Source of the DNA: Sinosporangium album
Lineage (GTDB): Bacteria > Actinomycetota > Actinomycetes > Streptosporangiales > Streptosporangiaceae
Direction: 5' to 3'
Length of the DNA: 48,777 nucleotides
Assembly (NCBI RefSeq): GCF_900100605.1
Contig: NZ_FNCN01000034.1
Span: 13,434-62,210, forward strand
Part shown: positions 7,642 to 17,817 of the stretch, piece after piece
Layout of the letters: each line of letters opens with the position of its first letter
How positions within the stretch are numbered: position 1 is the stretch's first letter
The notes under the pieces: generated by a model
Told to the model about the DNA's origin: nothing
Seen by the model: only the letters and a program-made list of their open reading frames with translations
Database searches by the model: none
Program-made: the position numbers and the translations under genes

Positions 7642-9099
7642 ATGGAGCCGGCCGGGACCCTGGAACGCGGGCTCGCCGTCCTGCGTGCGCTGGTCGCCAC
7701 CCCGAGAGGCCGGGCGCGCGCGACGGACCTGGTCCGCGCCACCGGCCTGGCCAGGTCGACGGTGGACCGGGTCGTCGCCACCTTCGTCCACCTCGGCCAG
7801 CTGCGGGTCGAGGAGCGGGAGGTGCTGCTCGCCCCGCGCCTGATGGAGCTGGGCGAGGCATACCTCGCCTGCGACGGCCTCCGGGGTCCGCTCAGCCCGC
7901 TCGCCGCACGGCTCGCCGACGAATTGGACGAGTCCGTGTCGCTCGCCGTCCCCGACGAGGACGGGGTCCGCTTCATCTGCCAGATCCCCCGCCGCCGCAC
8001 GGTGTCGATCAGCTTCAGGGTCGGCGATCCGTTGCCCGCCGACCGCTGCGCGGCGGGCCTGGTGTTCCTCGACCCGTCGGCGCCGTGGGCGGAGGACGAC
8101 CAGCTCATCGAGCCGGGCCTCGTCGCGGTGGCGATGCCCGTGCGAGACGCGGGCGGCACACCGAGATGCGCGGTCAGCGTGGTCAGCCACACCAGCAGGC
8201 ACAGCGTCGCCGAGCTGCGCGCCCACGCCATGCCCCGGTTGCGGAAGGCGGTGGCGGAGATGGAGGCGGCGATCCTCAGTCCTCCCCCGCCCCCGCCTCT
8301 GACCGCCGCGGTCGACGACACGCGCGCCGCCAAAGAGGATCTCGGCGCGGACTACCTTCAGTCGCTCGCCCGGGGCATGGCCGTTCTGGTGTCGCTCGGC
8401 TCCTCGCCCGGCGGGCTTACCCTCGCCGACGCCGCCAAGGCCACCGGGCTGCCCCGGGCCACCGTACGGCGGGCCGTCCAGAGCCTCACGCAGCAGGGCT
8501 ACGCGGCGGCCGACGGCACCAGGTTCAGGCTGACGCCCAAGGTGCTGGCGCTCGGCTACGCGCATCTGTCCGGGCGCACCTTCAGCGAGACGGTCGAGCC
8601 GCACCTCCGCGACCTGGTGTCCCGGGTCGGCGAGTCCGCCTCGGTCGCCGTGCTCTCGGGGGTCGACGTCGTCTATGTGGCACGCGTGCCCACGATCAGC
8701 ATCATGACCGTCGACATCACCCTCGGCACCCGCTTCCCGGCCTACGCCACCTCCATGGGGCGCGTCCTTCTCTCGGCCCTGCCCGAGGACGGCCCGGCCG
8801 GGCCCGCCCCGCGGGCGCTCACCCGCCACACCGTCACGTCGCGCGACGAGCTCGCTGCAGCCGTACGGCAGGCCGCGAGCGACGGCTACGCCCTGGTCGA
8901 CCAGGAGCTTGAGGAGGGCGTGCGGTCGATCGCCGTCCCGCTGCGCGACAGGGACGGCCGGGTCGTCGCGGCGGTGAACGTCGCCACCCACGCCGGACGC
9001 ACAACGCGGGACGAGCTCCTGCATGACGTGCTGCCCGCCCTGAGGGAGGCCGCGGGGCTGATGGAGGCGGACCTGGCGCTGACCCGTGTGGTCCCGTAG
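7642..9099 (+). CDS. Tandem-domain IclR-family regulator of the pca operon (PcaR-like)
   Basis: 485 residues built from two IclR modules. The first has a helix-turn-helix around ATDLVRATGLARSTVDRVVA and an effector domain; the second begins near the DYLQSLARGMAVLVSLG segment, with HTH LTLADAAKATGLPRATVRRA and the conserved ISIMTVDITLGTRFPAY ... SMGRVLL ligand-domain region. Double IclR proteins accompany pca operons in other actinobacteria (Rhodococcus). The first effector domain looks shortened, the second canonical, so ligand binding (3-oxoadipate or protocatechuate in known relatives) is probably in the C-terminal half. Start at the ATG 7642 with GGAG upstream; a GTG at 7633 is possible. 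Divergent from pcaI. Confidence 0.85.
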   Translation: MEPAGTLERGLAVLRALVATPRGRARATDLVRATGLARSTVDRVVATFVHLGQLRVEEREVLLAPRLMELGEAYLACDGLRGPLSPLAARLADELDESVSLAVPDEDGVRFICQIPRRRTVSISFRVGDPLPADRCAAGLVFLDPSAPWAEDDQLIEPGLVAVAMPVRDAGGTPRCAVSVVSHTSRHSVAELRAHAMPRLRKAVAEMEAAILSPPPPPPLTAAVDDTRAAKEDLGADYLQSLARGMAVLVSLGSSPGGLTLADAAKATGLPRATVRRAVQSLTQQGYAAADGTRFRLTPKVLALGYAHLSGRTFSETVEPHLRDLVSRVGESASVAVLSGVDVVYVARVPTISIMTVDITLGTRFPAYATSMGRVLLSALPEDGPAGPAPRALTRHTVTSRDELAAAVRQAASDGYALVDQELEEGVRSIAVPLRDRDGRVVAAVNVATHAGRTTRDELLHDVLPALREAAGLMEADLALTRVVP

Positions 9100-9148
9100 G
9101 CCGCCGCGCCCCGCCTTTGCGGCAGTGGGCCGGACCGGAGGGGCCGCC

Positions 9149-9754
9149 TCACGGCCTCACATGGTCGGGGAATCCGGTCCAGCACAGGTCGGCCGGGAGG
9201 TGGCTCATGTCGTTGAACATCACGAGTGTGGGCGGCAGGCCGTTGCGGTATTCGATGACCGTCAGCGCTGCGTTGGCGCTGTTCAGTCCGAGCCACCGGG
9301 ACGGTGGCGCGTCCAGTGCGTGGCGCACCAGCCACGCGATCGGGTAGGCGTGCGTCACCAGGACCTCGTGCGTGTCCTTCGCTGTCGGGTCGGGGATGAC
9401 CTTCGCGAACCGGGCGACCAGGGCCTGGGCGAGCCTGTGGCCCGAGGCCGCCTCGGTCTCGTCGTAGCCGTCGAAGAAACCGGCCCAGGACCGGGGTGTT
9501 TCGGCCGCGGGGGGAACGTAGGGCACGTGGTCGACGAGTTCGACCGCCTTGGCCACGGGCGGGTCCGGTAGATGCCGGGCGAGTTCGTGTGCGCTCGCTC
9601 CGGCGCGTGGGAGCGGCGAATGCCACACGGCGTCGACCGGTATGCCGGCGAGCCGCTCGCCCAGCAGGCCCGCCTGCCGACGCCCGACGTCGGTGAGCTC
9701 CCCGAACGCGTCGGCCGCGCCATGGCGTGCCAGATAGAGGTGTCGTGTCGCCAT
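9149..9754 (-). CDS. Histidine phosphatase (phosphoglycerate mutase-like) family protein
   Basis: 201 residues. The family signature RHG (10-12, in ARHGAAD) supplies the phospho-accepting His, and the second active-site His lies in LVTHAYPIAW. Single-domain cytosolic phosphatase; the substrate cannot be deduced. The last residues, CWTGFPDHVRP, resemble many actinomycete paralogues. Convergent with the pca regulator over 49 bases, and lying downstream, in the same direction, of the PEP-utilising gene with a 58-base gap. Confidence 0.82.
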   Translation of the reverse strand: MATRHLYLARHGAADAFGELTDVGRRQAGLLGERLAGIPVDAVWHSPLPRAGASAHELARHLPDPPVAKAVELVDHVPYVPPAAETPRSWAGFFDGYDETEAASGHRLAQALVARFAKVIPDPTAKDTHEVLVTHAYPIAWLVRHALDAPPSRWLGLNSANAALTVIEYRNGLPPTLVMFNDMSHLPADLCWTGFPDHVRP

Positions 9755-9812
9755 GAGGGGTCATGGGGGCGGTGCCCGTGCGGGCCCGCTTCCCGGCTCC
9801 TTTCGATCCCGA

Positions 9813-11054
9813 TCAGGTTGTGGTGGTAATGGTGCCGTTGGTGCCGTCGATGGTGATGGCGGTGTCGTCGTGGAGTCTGCTCGTCGCGTTCGGGACGCCG
9901 AGGACGGCGGGGATGGCGTGTTCGCGGGCGACGATCGCGGCGTGGGAGAGCACGCCTCCGGTCTCGGTGATGACGCCGGCGGCGATGCGCAGCAGCGGCG
10001 TCCACGCGGGGTCGGTGAAGGGGCAGACGATGACGTCGCCCGGCTGCACGCGCGCGAAGTCACCGGGACCGCGGACGATCCTGGCGGTGCCGGTCGCGGT
10101 GCCGTGGCTGCCCGGTGTTCCGGTGAGCGTGGCGGCCGGGGTGTCCGAGGCGCTGGGAGGCGACGCCGCCGGCGGTGGGAGTGCGGCGGTGACCGGCCGT
10201 GCCTGCAGAACCCAGATGCGGCCGTCGGCGATGGCCCACTCGATGTCCTGCGGTCCACCGAGCGCGGCGGCGATCCGGTCGCCCAGCGTGGCGAGCCGCG
10301 TGGCGGTCGCGTCGTCGATCGTCGGCCGGCCCTGGGAGTGGGTGGGCACGTCGCGGGCGACGAGCCGCCCGCCATGCCGGTCGAGGCGGGTCCGCTTGTG
10401 CGCGACGGTGCGTGTGACCGACCCGTCGGCGGCGACGCGGTAGGCGTCGGGGGTGACCGTACCCCCGACAACGCTGGGGCCGAGGCCGAAGGATGCCTCG
10501 ATCCGGGTCGCGTCGCCGGGGTCCGCGGGTGTGAACATCACCCCGGACACCTCGGCGTCCAGATGGCGTTGGACGATGACGGCCATCGCGGGATCGTCGG
10601 ACGGCTGGTCGCCTTGGTAGTCGATGGCGCGTGGAGAGAACAGCGAGGCCCAGCAGGCGCGTACGGCGTCGGCGGCGTCGCCGACTCCGTGAACGGCGAG
10701 AAAGCTCTCGTGCTGACCGGCCGCCGACGCCTGGCCGGTGTCTTCGCTCGACGCCGATGACCTCACCGCCAGGGGCGGGTCGCCGAGCTCGTCGAGCGCG
10801 CCTTCCAGCGCGTCGATCACGGTGGCGTGGACCGGGCGGGCCTCGATCGCCTGCCGTACGGCGTCGAGATCGTGCTGGCCGGCGGACCGCCCGAGGCCCA
10901 GGTCGCCGACGGCGGCACTGTAGGCGGCGCGGTAGGCGGCGAACGGGACGACGAAGCCGTCGGGAATCGGCAGACCCGCGCGGAGCAGCGCGCCGAGCGT
11001 GCCGGCCTTGCCCCCGCAGGTATCGGCGGCAGCCTCCATGAGGGGTACGAACAC
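9813..11054 (-). CDS. Compact PEP-utilising / pyruvate-phosphate-dikinase-like enzyme
   Basis: 413 residues from the GTG at 11054 (AAGGGGG just upstream; the ATG at 11039 is an alternative). Residues about 1-300 form the PPDK/PEP-synthase ATP-grasp domain (GGKAGTLGALLRAGLPIPDG, then VRSSASSEDTGQASAAGQHE). The C-terminal 80 residues form the swivelling phosphohistidine domain, with GGVLSHAAIVAREHAIPAV holding the catalytic His. The third, PEP- or drug-binding domain of full-length PEP synthase (about 800 aa) or rifampin phosphotransferase (about 870 aa) is absent. It may therefore phosphorylate an unknown small molecule or act with a separate partner. Divergent from two small regulators across an inverted-repeat operator. 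Confidence 0.8.
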   Translation of the reverse strand: MFVPLMEAAADTCGGKAGTLGALLRAGLPIPDGFVVPFAAYRAAYSAAVGDLGLGRSAGQHDLDAVRQAIEARPVHATVIDALEGALDELGDPPLAVRSSASSEDTGQASAAGQHESFLAVHGVGDAADAVRACWASLFSPRAIDYQGDQPSDDPAMAVIVQRHLDAEVSGVMFTPADPGDATRIEASFGLGPSVVGGTVTPDAYRVAADGSVTRTVAHKRTRLDRHGGRLVARDVPTHSQGRPTIDDATATRLATLGDRIAAALGGPQDIEWAIADGRIWVLQARPVTAALPPPAASPPSASDTPAATLTGTPGSHGTATGTARIVRGPGDFARVQPGDVIVCPFTDPAWTPLLRIAAGVITETGGVLSHAAIVAREHAIPAVLGVPNATSRLHDDTAITIDGTNGTITTTT

Positions 11055-11065
11055 CAGCCCCCTTT

Positions 11066-11092
11066 CAACGAAAGATTGACAATATTTCGTTG
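11066..11092. promoter_or_regulatory. Divergent promoter/operator: 8-bp inverted repeat around promoter hexamers
   Basis: CAACGAAA (11066-11073) and TTTCGTTG (11085-11092) are perfect inverted repeats with an 11-base spacer. The spacer contains TTGACA (11076-11081) on the plus strand and, on the minus strand, TATTGT (11084-11079), a plausible -10 for the PEP-enzyme gene. Protein bound to both arms would block that promoter. The arms are observed; the promoter roles are inferred. Confidence 0.55.
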
Positions 11093-11111
11093 ATTGTGGA
11101 GCATGAGTCGC

Positions 11112-11507
11112 ATGCCCCGCAAGCAGGACACCGATCACAACGCGTATAGCGACCACGCCCAGGCCCACCGTGAACAAGAGGCGAGTAGGCGCCTCCGGAG
11201 CCTGGGCGCAGACGCGCTCGACGCCCGTCCGTGGCGCCCCTCCCCCGTCCCGCCGTCGGCGGTCGACCTCGCGCACTTCGCCCTCTGGCGCAGCCCCGAC
11301 CTGGCCCCGGAAGACCTCCTCAGCGCGCTGGCCCTCCTGCCCGCCGCGCGCGCCGAGGTCGAAGGACTCGAAGCCGGCCTGCTGTTCACGGCCCGGAGCG
11401 CAGGACTGACCTGGGCTCAGATCGCCCGCGCGCTGGGGTTCAACTCCCCGCAGGCGTGCCAGCAGCACTACGCCCGTCTGACAGCACGACAGGACGCCGA
11501 CTCATGA
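11112..11507 (+). CDS. Small DNA-binding protein (HTH), partner regulator of the PEP-enzyme locus
   Basis: 131 residues. Charged N-terminal tail; the C-terminal part LTWAQIARALGFNSPQACQQ reads as a helix-turn-helix followed by HYARL. The ATG at 11112 is preferred over 11103 because GGAG (11098-11101) is only one base from the latter. The stop overlaps the next ATG (ATGA), so both proteins are probably made together. It begins 20 bases from the inverted repeat and may bind it. No enzyme domain. Confidence 0.68.
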   Translation: MPRKQDTDHNAYSDHAQAHREQEASRRLRSLGADALDARPWRPSPVPPSAVDLAHFALWRSPDLAPEDLLSALALLPAARAEVEGLEAGLLFTARSAGLTWAQIARALGFNSPQACQQHYARLTARQDADS

Positions 11508-12139
11508 CACGGAACTCCCCGCACGACCTGCTGGTCCTGCACGCCGCGCGCATCACCGGGTTCGCCGACACCCCGGTGATCGCACACCGGTACGGGCTCG
11601 ATGAGGCCGAGACGAAAGAGACGCTGCGCGACGCCGAGGCGCGCGGCTGGGTCACGCACACCGCCTTCGCCGGCACCGGAGGCTGGTCGCTGACCGAGAC
11701 CGGCCGAGCCGAGAACGAACGTCGGCTGGCCGCCGAACTCACACGCGTCGGCGGCGCCGACGAGGTCCGCGGCGCCTACCGCGACTTCCTCCCGCTCAAC
11801 GCACTCCTGCTGCGAGCCTGCACCGACTGGCAACTCCGGCCTGCCGCCGGCGATCGGCTCGCCGTCAACGACCACTCCGATCCCACCTGGGACGCCCGAA
11901 TCCTCCACGAGCTCGCCGGCATCGACCGCGCGCTCACGCCACTCGCGGACCGGCTCGGGAACGTCCTCACGCGGTTCCGCGGATACGACACACGATTCAC
12001 CTTCGCCCTGGCGCGCGCCCGAGCCGGGGATGGCGCCTGGGTCGACCGCACCGACGTCGACTCCTGCCACCGCGTCTGGTTCGAGCTCCACGAAGACCTC
12101 ATCGCCACGCTCGGCCTCGACCGGAACGCGGAACCCTGA
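11504..12139 (+). CDS. Winged-helix (MarR-like) transcriptional regulator
   Basis: 211 residues. The N-terminal ~75 residues form a winged helix: VIAHRYGLDEAETKETLRDA, then ARGWVTHTAFAGTGGWSLTE as the wing. The C-terminal half is mostly helical (LNALLLRACTDWQL, WDARILHELAGIDRAL) and ends in RVWFELHEDLIATLGLDR. I know this architecture as an unnamed actinobacterial regulator, often beside PEP/pyruvate-binding proteins. Translationally coupled to the preceding HTH gene by ATGA. It could be a sensor for the substrate of the divergent PEP enzyme; that is inference. Confidence 0.65.
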   Translation: MTRNSPHDLLVLHAARITGFADTPVIAHRYGLDEAETKETLRDAEARGWVTHTAFAGTGGWSLTETGRAENERRLAAELTRVGGADEVRGAYRDFLPLNALLLRACTDWQLRPAAGDRLAVNDHSDPTWDARILHELAGIDRALTPLADRLGNVLTRFRGYDTRFTFALARARAGDGAWVDRTDVDSCHRVWFELHEDLIATLGLDRNAEP

Positions 12140-12298
12140 CCCCGCGCTCCTCCGTGCCGGTGGTCGGCCTTCCGGATAGCACAGGGACAGCGTGCGGCCC
12201 GACGTGGTCCGCGGGACATGCCGGCTGCCCGCGGGGGCGTGGGCGTGCCGTCGCGGCTGCGGTGGCAACGCCTGACCCGCCCCCTGTCCGGAGATCCG

Positions 12299-12332
12299 CT
12301 CCGTCTGGAGGCACGGCCGCCACCAGACGGAG
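12299..12332. terminator. Stem-loop between convergent genes
   Basis: CTCCGTCTGG (12299-12308) pairs with CCAGACGGAG (12323-12332), a 10-bp stem with a 14-base loop, 10 bases beyond the aceE stop. No T-run on either side, as is common for high-GC terminators. It probably serves aceE and the convergent regulator operon. The rest of 12140-12298 shows no gene. Confidence 0.6.
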
Positions 12333-12341
12333 ACTTGCGGT

Positions 12342-14783
<2,442 letters not shown>

Positions 14784-14797
14784 AACGCCATTAAACA

Positions 14798-14817
14798 CCC
14801 AACGATCGATCATTGGG
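14798..14817. promoter_or_regulatory. Near-perfect 20-bp palindrome between aceE and gntR
   Basis: The sequence reads CCCAACGATC then GATCATTGGG; arms match except for one pair. It sits 14 bases from the aceE ATG and 26 bases from the GTG of the GntR gene. The size and symmetry fit a FadR-type GntR dimer operator. Confidence 0.65.
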
Positions 14818-14843
14818 CATTTAGGAGCGTACTATCGACTCCC

Positions 14844-15461
14844 GTGAGACCCGTTGTGCGGTCGCCGCTGCGCGACCAGATCCGCCAGGTGCTGCTCGAA
14901 GGGCTGATCAGCGGCCGATGGGAGCCCGGCGAGCGCATCGTGGAGCGCCGGGTCGCCGCCGAGCTGAAGGTCAGCCAGGCGCCGGTCCGCGAGGCGCTGC
15001 GCGAGCTGGAGGCGCTCAGACTGATCGAGTCGTCGCCCAACAAGGGCGCCAGGGTTCGCCCCCTCACCGCGGCCGACCTGCAGGAGGTCTACGAGGTGCG
15101 GGCGGGGCTGGAGGAGACGGCGGCCAGGCTGGGCGGCCCGCCGATAGAGGAGCTGCGGGCACACGCGGCCCGCCTGCATGTGGCCGCCGAGACGGGCTCA
15201 CTCGACGACCAGGTGCGGCACAGCGTCGCCTTCCACCGCGAGATCGTGGCGGCCTCGGGCAACGCCGTGCTGCTGTCGGTGTGGGAGTCGCTGAGCGTCG
15301 AGGTGTGGACGCACCTGTCGATCCGGCTGTTCAGGATACGGCCGGACGAGAACGCCGCCGACCACGAGCCGCTCATCGAGGCATTCGAAGCGGGCGATCC
15401 CGACGTCGGCCGCATGCTGCGCGAGCACGTCCTCGGCTACGCGCCCTGCGACTCGCGGTAG
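14844..15461 (+). CDS. GntR/FadR-family regulator, probable control of aceE
   Basis: 205 residues. The N-terminal winged helix includes AELKVSQAPVREALRELEAL, the GntR recognition helix. A short FCD all-helical ligand domain follows, with DLQEVYEVRAGLEETAARL, then HSVAFHREIVAASGN containing a typical metal/ligand His. The GTG at 14844 lies 16 bases after the best SD (TAGGAG), so initiation is uncertain; GTG 14856 is the alternative. By analogy to PdhR it may sense pyruvate or a related acid, but sequence alone does not fix the ligand. Confidence 0.82.
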   Translation: MRPVVRSPLRDQIRQVLLEGLISGRWEPGERIVERRVAAELKVSQAPVREALRELEALRLIESSPNKGARVRPLTAADLQEVYEVRAGLEETAARLGGPPIEELRAHAARLHVAAETGSLDDQVRHSVAFHREIVAASGNAVLLSVWESLSVEVWTHLSIRLFRIRPDENAADHEPLIEAFEAGDPDVGRMLREHVLGYAPCDSR

Positions 15462-15506
15462 TACGGGCCCTCCTGGTCCGCGTAGGTGCACACCTATTCC
15501 AGCGGA

Positions 15507-15533
15507 GCCCGCCGACCGAACTCGGCAGCGGGC
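15507..15533. terminator. Possible stem-loop between convergent gntR and histidine kinase genes
   Basis: GCCCGCCGA (15507-15515) can pair with TCGGC and GCGGGC (15522-15533) with a 2-base bulge. It lies in the 119-base convergent gap. Weak by length, plausible by position. Confidence 0.35.
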
Positions 15534-15580
15534 ACCCGTAGCGCGATCGCCATGGTTCAGGACATACCGCATGAAGAGGC

Positions 15581-16939
15581 TCAGAGACGACGTTGAGGCA
15601 GGAAGACGCTGAAGCACGTGTCTCCGAGTTCGCTGGCCACCTCGACCCGGCCCCCGTGGGCGATCGTCACGGCCTGCACGATGGCCAGCCCGAGCCCGGC
15701 GCCGCCGCCCTGGCGCGAGCGGGAGTGGTCGCCTCTGGTGAACCGGCCGAAGATGGTGGGCAGCAGGTCGGCGGGGATGCCCGTCGCGTCATCACGCACG
15801 CGGATGACCAGCTCGCCGTCCTCGATGTCGAGAGTGGTGGACACAACGGTGCCGGGCGGGGTGTGGACGCGGGCGTTGGCCAAGAGGTTGGAGATCACCT
15901 GGTGCAGCCGGTCGGGATCACCCGTCACGGTAGGCGCCTCGTCGGGGAAGTCCACCAGCCAGTGGTGTTCACGCGAGGCGGCGTAGGCGTCGCTGACCGC
16001 GTTGACCAGCAGCGGGCGCAGATCGACCTCGTCGCGGATGAGCGGCCGCCCGGAGTCGAGCCGGGCCAGCAGCAGCAGGTCCTCCACGAGACTTGTCATG
16101 CGGGCGGTCTCGGAGCGGATGCGGCGCAGCGCGAACTCCTGCGTGCGGGGATCGCGGCCGGCGAGCTCGGCGTAGCCCGCCAGCGAAGCCAGCGGAGTGC
16201 GCAACTCGTGGCTGGCGTCGGCGATGAACCGGCGCAGCCGCACCTCGCTGTCATGTCTGGCCGCCAGCGAGTCCTCGATGTGGCCGAGCATCTGGTTGAG
16301 GGCCGCGCCCACCTGGCCCACCTCGCCGCCGGGATGGGAGTCGGCCTCGGGAACGCGCGCCAGCCGTACCACCTCACCGCTGGACAGCTCCTGCTGCGAG
16401 ACCTCCGTGGCGGTGGCGGCCAGGCGCTGAAGAGGGTGCATCTGGCGGCGGACCATCGCGGTGCCGATGAGGGCTGCCAGGCTCAGCGCGCCGAGGGTGA
16501 CGCCGACCTGGACGGCGATGAAGCGGCTGAGCGTGCTGGAGACCGAGTCCAGGGGCAGGCCCATGACCAGTGTGAGACCGCCCGGGCCGGGCGCGGCACG
16601 CAGGCGGTACTCGCCGAGCGGGTGGAGCGTGACGGTGGTGATGTCGCCGGTGAACGACGGGAGGCGGTCGGGATAGGGCGCCGGCCCGATCTGACCGTCG
16701 GCGGTGACCAGGCCGGACTCCAGCACCTCGCCGCCGCGCAGCCGCATGGCGAAGGCGCCCTCCGGCAACCGGCTGAGAAGCGACTGGCCCATCCGCCCCC
16801 GGGGGGACATGAGCGCGGTCAGCCGGTCGTCGAGCTGTGCGCGCAGGGAGGCGTCGAGCTGGAGCGTGGTGATCGTGCCGATGACCACCGCGACGCCGAC
16901 CATGAGCAGGATCGCGGTGGCCACCAGCCGGGTGGTCAG
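15581..16939 (-). CDS. Two-component sensor histidine kinase
   Basis: About 452 residues. The N-terminal TM helix (LVATAILLMVGVAVVIGTI) is followed by an extracytoplasmic sensor of roughly 120 residues, a second TM helix (VTLGALSLAALIGTAMV) and HAMP. HisKA has the phospho-His in DASHELRTPLASLAGY; the HATPase has NLLANARVHTPPG and GLGLAIVQAV. Start unclear: frame upstream overlaps the response regulator, and no ATG/GTG has an SD. CTG 16939 overlaps the regulator stop (CTGA), and GTG 16924 is a conventional alternative. Forms an operon with the response regulator. Adjacent efflux genes are the likely targets. Confidence 0.88.
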   Translation of the reverse strand: MTTRLVATAILLMVGVAVVIGTITTLQLDASLRAQLDDRLTALMSPRGRMGQSLLSRLPEGAFAMRLRGGEVLESGLVTADGQIGPAPYPDRLPSFTGDITTVTLHPLGEYRLRAAPGPGGLTLVMGLPLDSVSSTLSRFIAVQVGVTLGALSLAALIGTAMVRRQMHPLQRLAATATEVSQQELSSGEVVRLARVPEADSHPGGEVGQVGAALNQMLGHIEDSLAARHDSEVRLRRFIADASHELRTPLASLAGYAELAGRDPRTQEFALRRIRSETARMTSLVEDLLLLARLDSGRPLIRDEVDLRPLLVNAVSDAYAASREHHWLVDFPDEAPTVTGDPDRLHQVISNLLANARVHTPPGTVVSTTLDIEDGELVIRVRDDATGIPADLLPTIFGRFTRGDHSRSRQGGGAGLGLAIVQAVTIAHGGRVEVASELGDTCFSVFLPQRRL

Positions 16940-17625
16940 CGAGCGGGGGGTTTGAGCACGTAGCCCGCGCCGCGCACGGTGTGAATCAGCTGCATCCCCA
17001 GCTTGCGCCGCAGGTACGACACGTACAGCTCCACCACGTTGCTGTTTCCGCCGAAGTCGTAGCCCCACACGTACTCCAGGATCTGGCTCTTGCTCAGCAC
17101 CCGCCGAGGATTGTTCAGCAGGAAGCGCAGCAACTCGAACTCGGTCGGCGTCAGCTGGACCAGTTCGCCCGCCCGGAACACCTCGTGCGTGTCCTGATCC
17201 AGGACGATGTCGCCGATCGCCAACCGGGATTCCGGCCGGGCCTGCAGCGCGCCCGAGCGGCGCAGCAACCCTTGAAGCCTGATGATGATCTCCTCCAGGC
17301 TGAACGGCTTGGTCACGTAGTCGTCGGCGCCCGCGCTCAGCCCGGCCAGCCGGTCGGCCAGCTCGTCCTTGGCGGTCAGGAACAACACCGGCAGCTCCGG
17401 TGAGAGCCCGCGTAGCCGCTGCAGCACCTGCAAACCGTCCATGTCGGGCAGCATCACGTCCAGGACGACTGCGTCGGGCAGGAAGGCTCTGGCCTGCCGT
17501 ACCGCGCTCTCACCGTCGTGGGCGCAGTAGACCTCCCAGCCGACCAGCTTCATCGCCATGCTGAGCACCTCTGTGAGCGACGGCTCGTCGTCGACGACGA
17601 GGACGTTGATCTGCCTGGTGTTCAT
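16936..17625 (-). CDS. OmpR/PhoB-family response regulator
   Basis: 229 residues. Receiver domain 1-125: acidic pair VVDDEPS, phospho-acceptor Asp in VVLDVMLPDMDG, Lys in YVTKPFS. The C-terminal winged helix contains LTPTEFELLRFLLNNPRRVLS and ends RGAGYVLKPPAR. ATG 17625 chosen (MNTRQINVLVVDDEP); no clear SD. The adjacent kinase is its partner. A 10-bp direct repeat lies just upstream, the usual OmpR-type half-site arrangement. Confidence 0.9.
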   Translation of the reverse strand: MNTRQINVLVVDDEPSLTEVLSMAMKLVGWEVYCAHDGESAVRQARAFLPDAVVLDVMLPDMDGLQVLQRLRGLSPELPVLFLTAKDELADRLAGLSAGADDYVTKPFSLEEIIIRLQGLLRRSGALQARPESRLAIGDIVLDQDTHEVFRAGELVQLTPTEFELLRFLLNNPRRVLSKSQILEYVWGYDFGGNSNVVELYVSYLRRKLGMQLIHTVRGAGYVLKPPAR

Positions 17626-17666
17626 CGAGTTCAACACAACCTGCCGTTCGGGAGGGTTACGAACCC

Positions 17667-17686
17667 CACGTATCGACACGTATCGA
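17667..17686 (-). promoter_or_regulatory. Tandem 10-bp direct repeat upstream of the response regulator
   Basis: CACGTATCGA occurs twice head to tail, 42 bases before the response regulator start. Direct repeats at one helical turn are the typical binding format of OmpR-family dimers, so autoregulation is plausible. Confidence 0.45.
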
Positions 17687-17817
17687 CCGTCTTGGCCGCC
17701 GACCTGGGGGAAGCGTAGTGGTCGGTCGCCGTGCTCTTCACAGGCCACTCGGCATCGAAGCCGGGCCTGACCGTCTTGCGGTGAGGAGAGCGGCCAGGAC
17801 GGGACACTTCGTGATCA

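Noticed and set aside
7540-9024. Minus-strand frame of about 490 codons opposite the IclR regulator
   Set aside because: Arg/Gly/Pro-rich shadow without motifs; the plus frame has two complete IclR modules.
11066-11092. Inverted repeat considered as a rifamycin-associated element (RAE)
   Set aside because: RAE motifs are G/C-rich and differ in sequence; also the enzyme lacks the rifamycin-binding domain.
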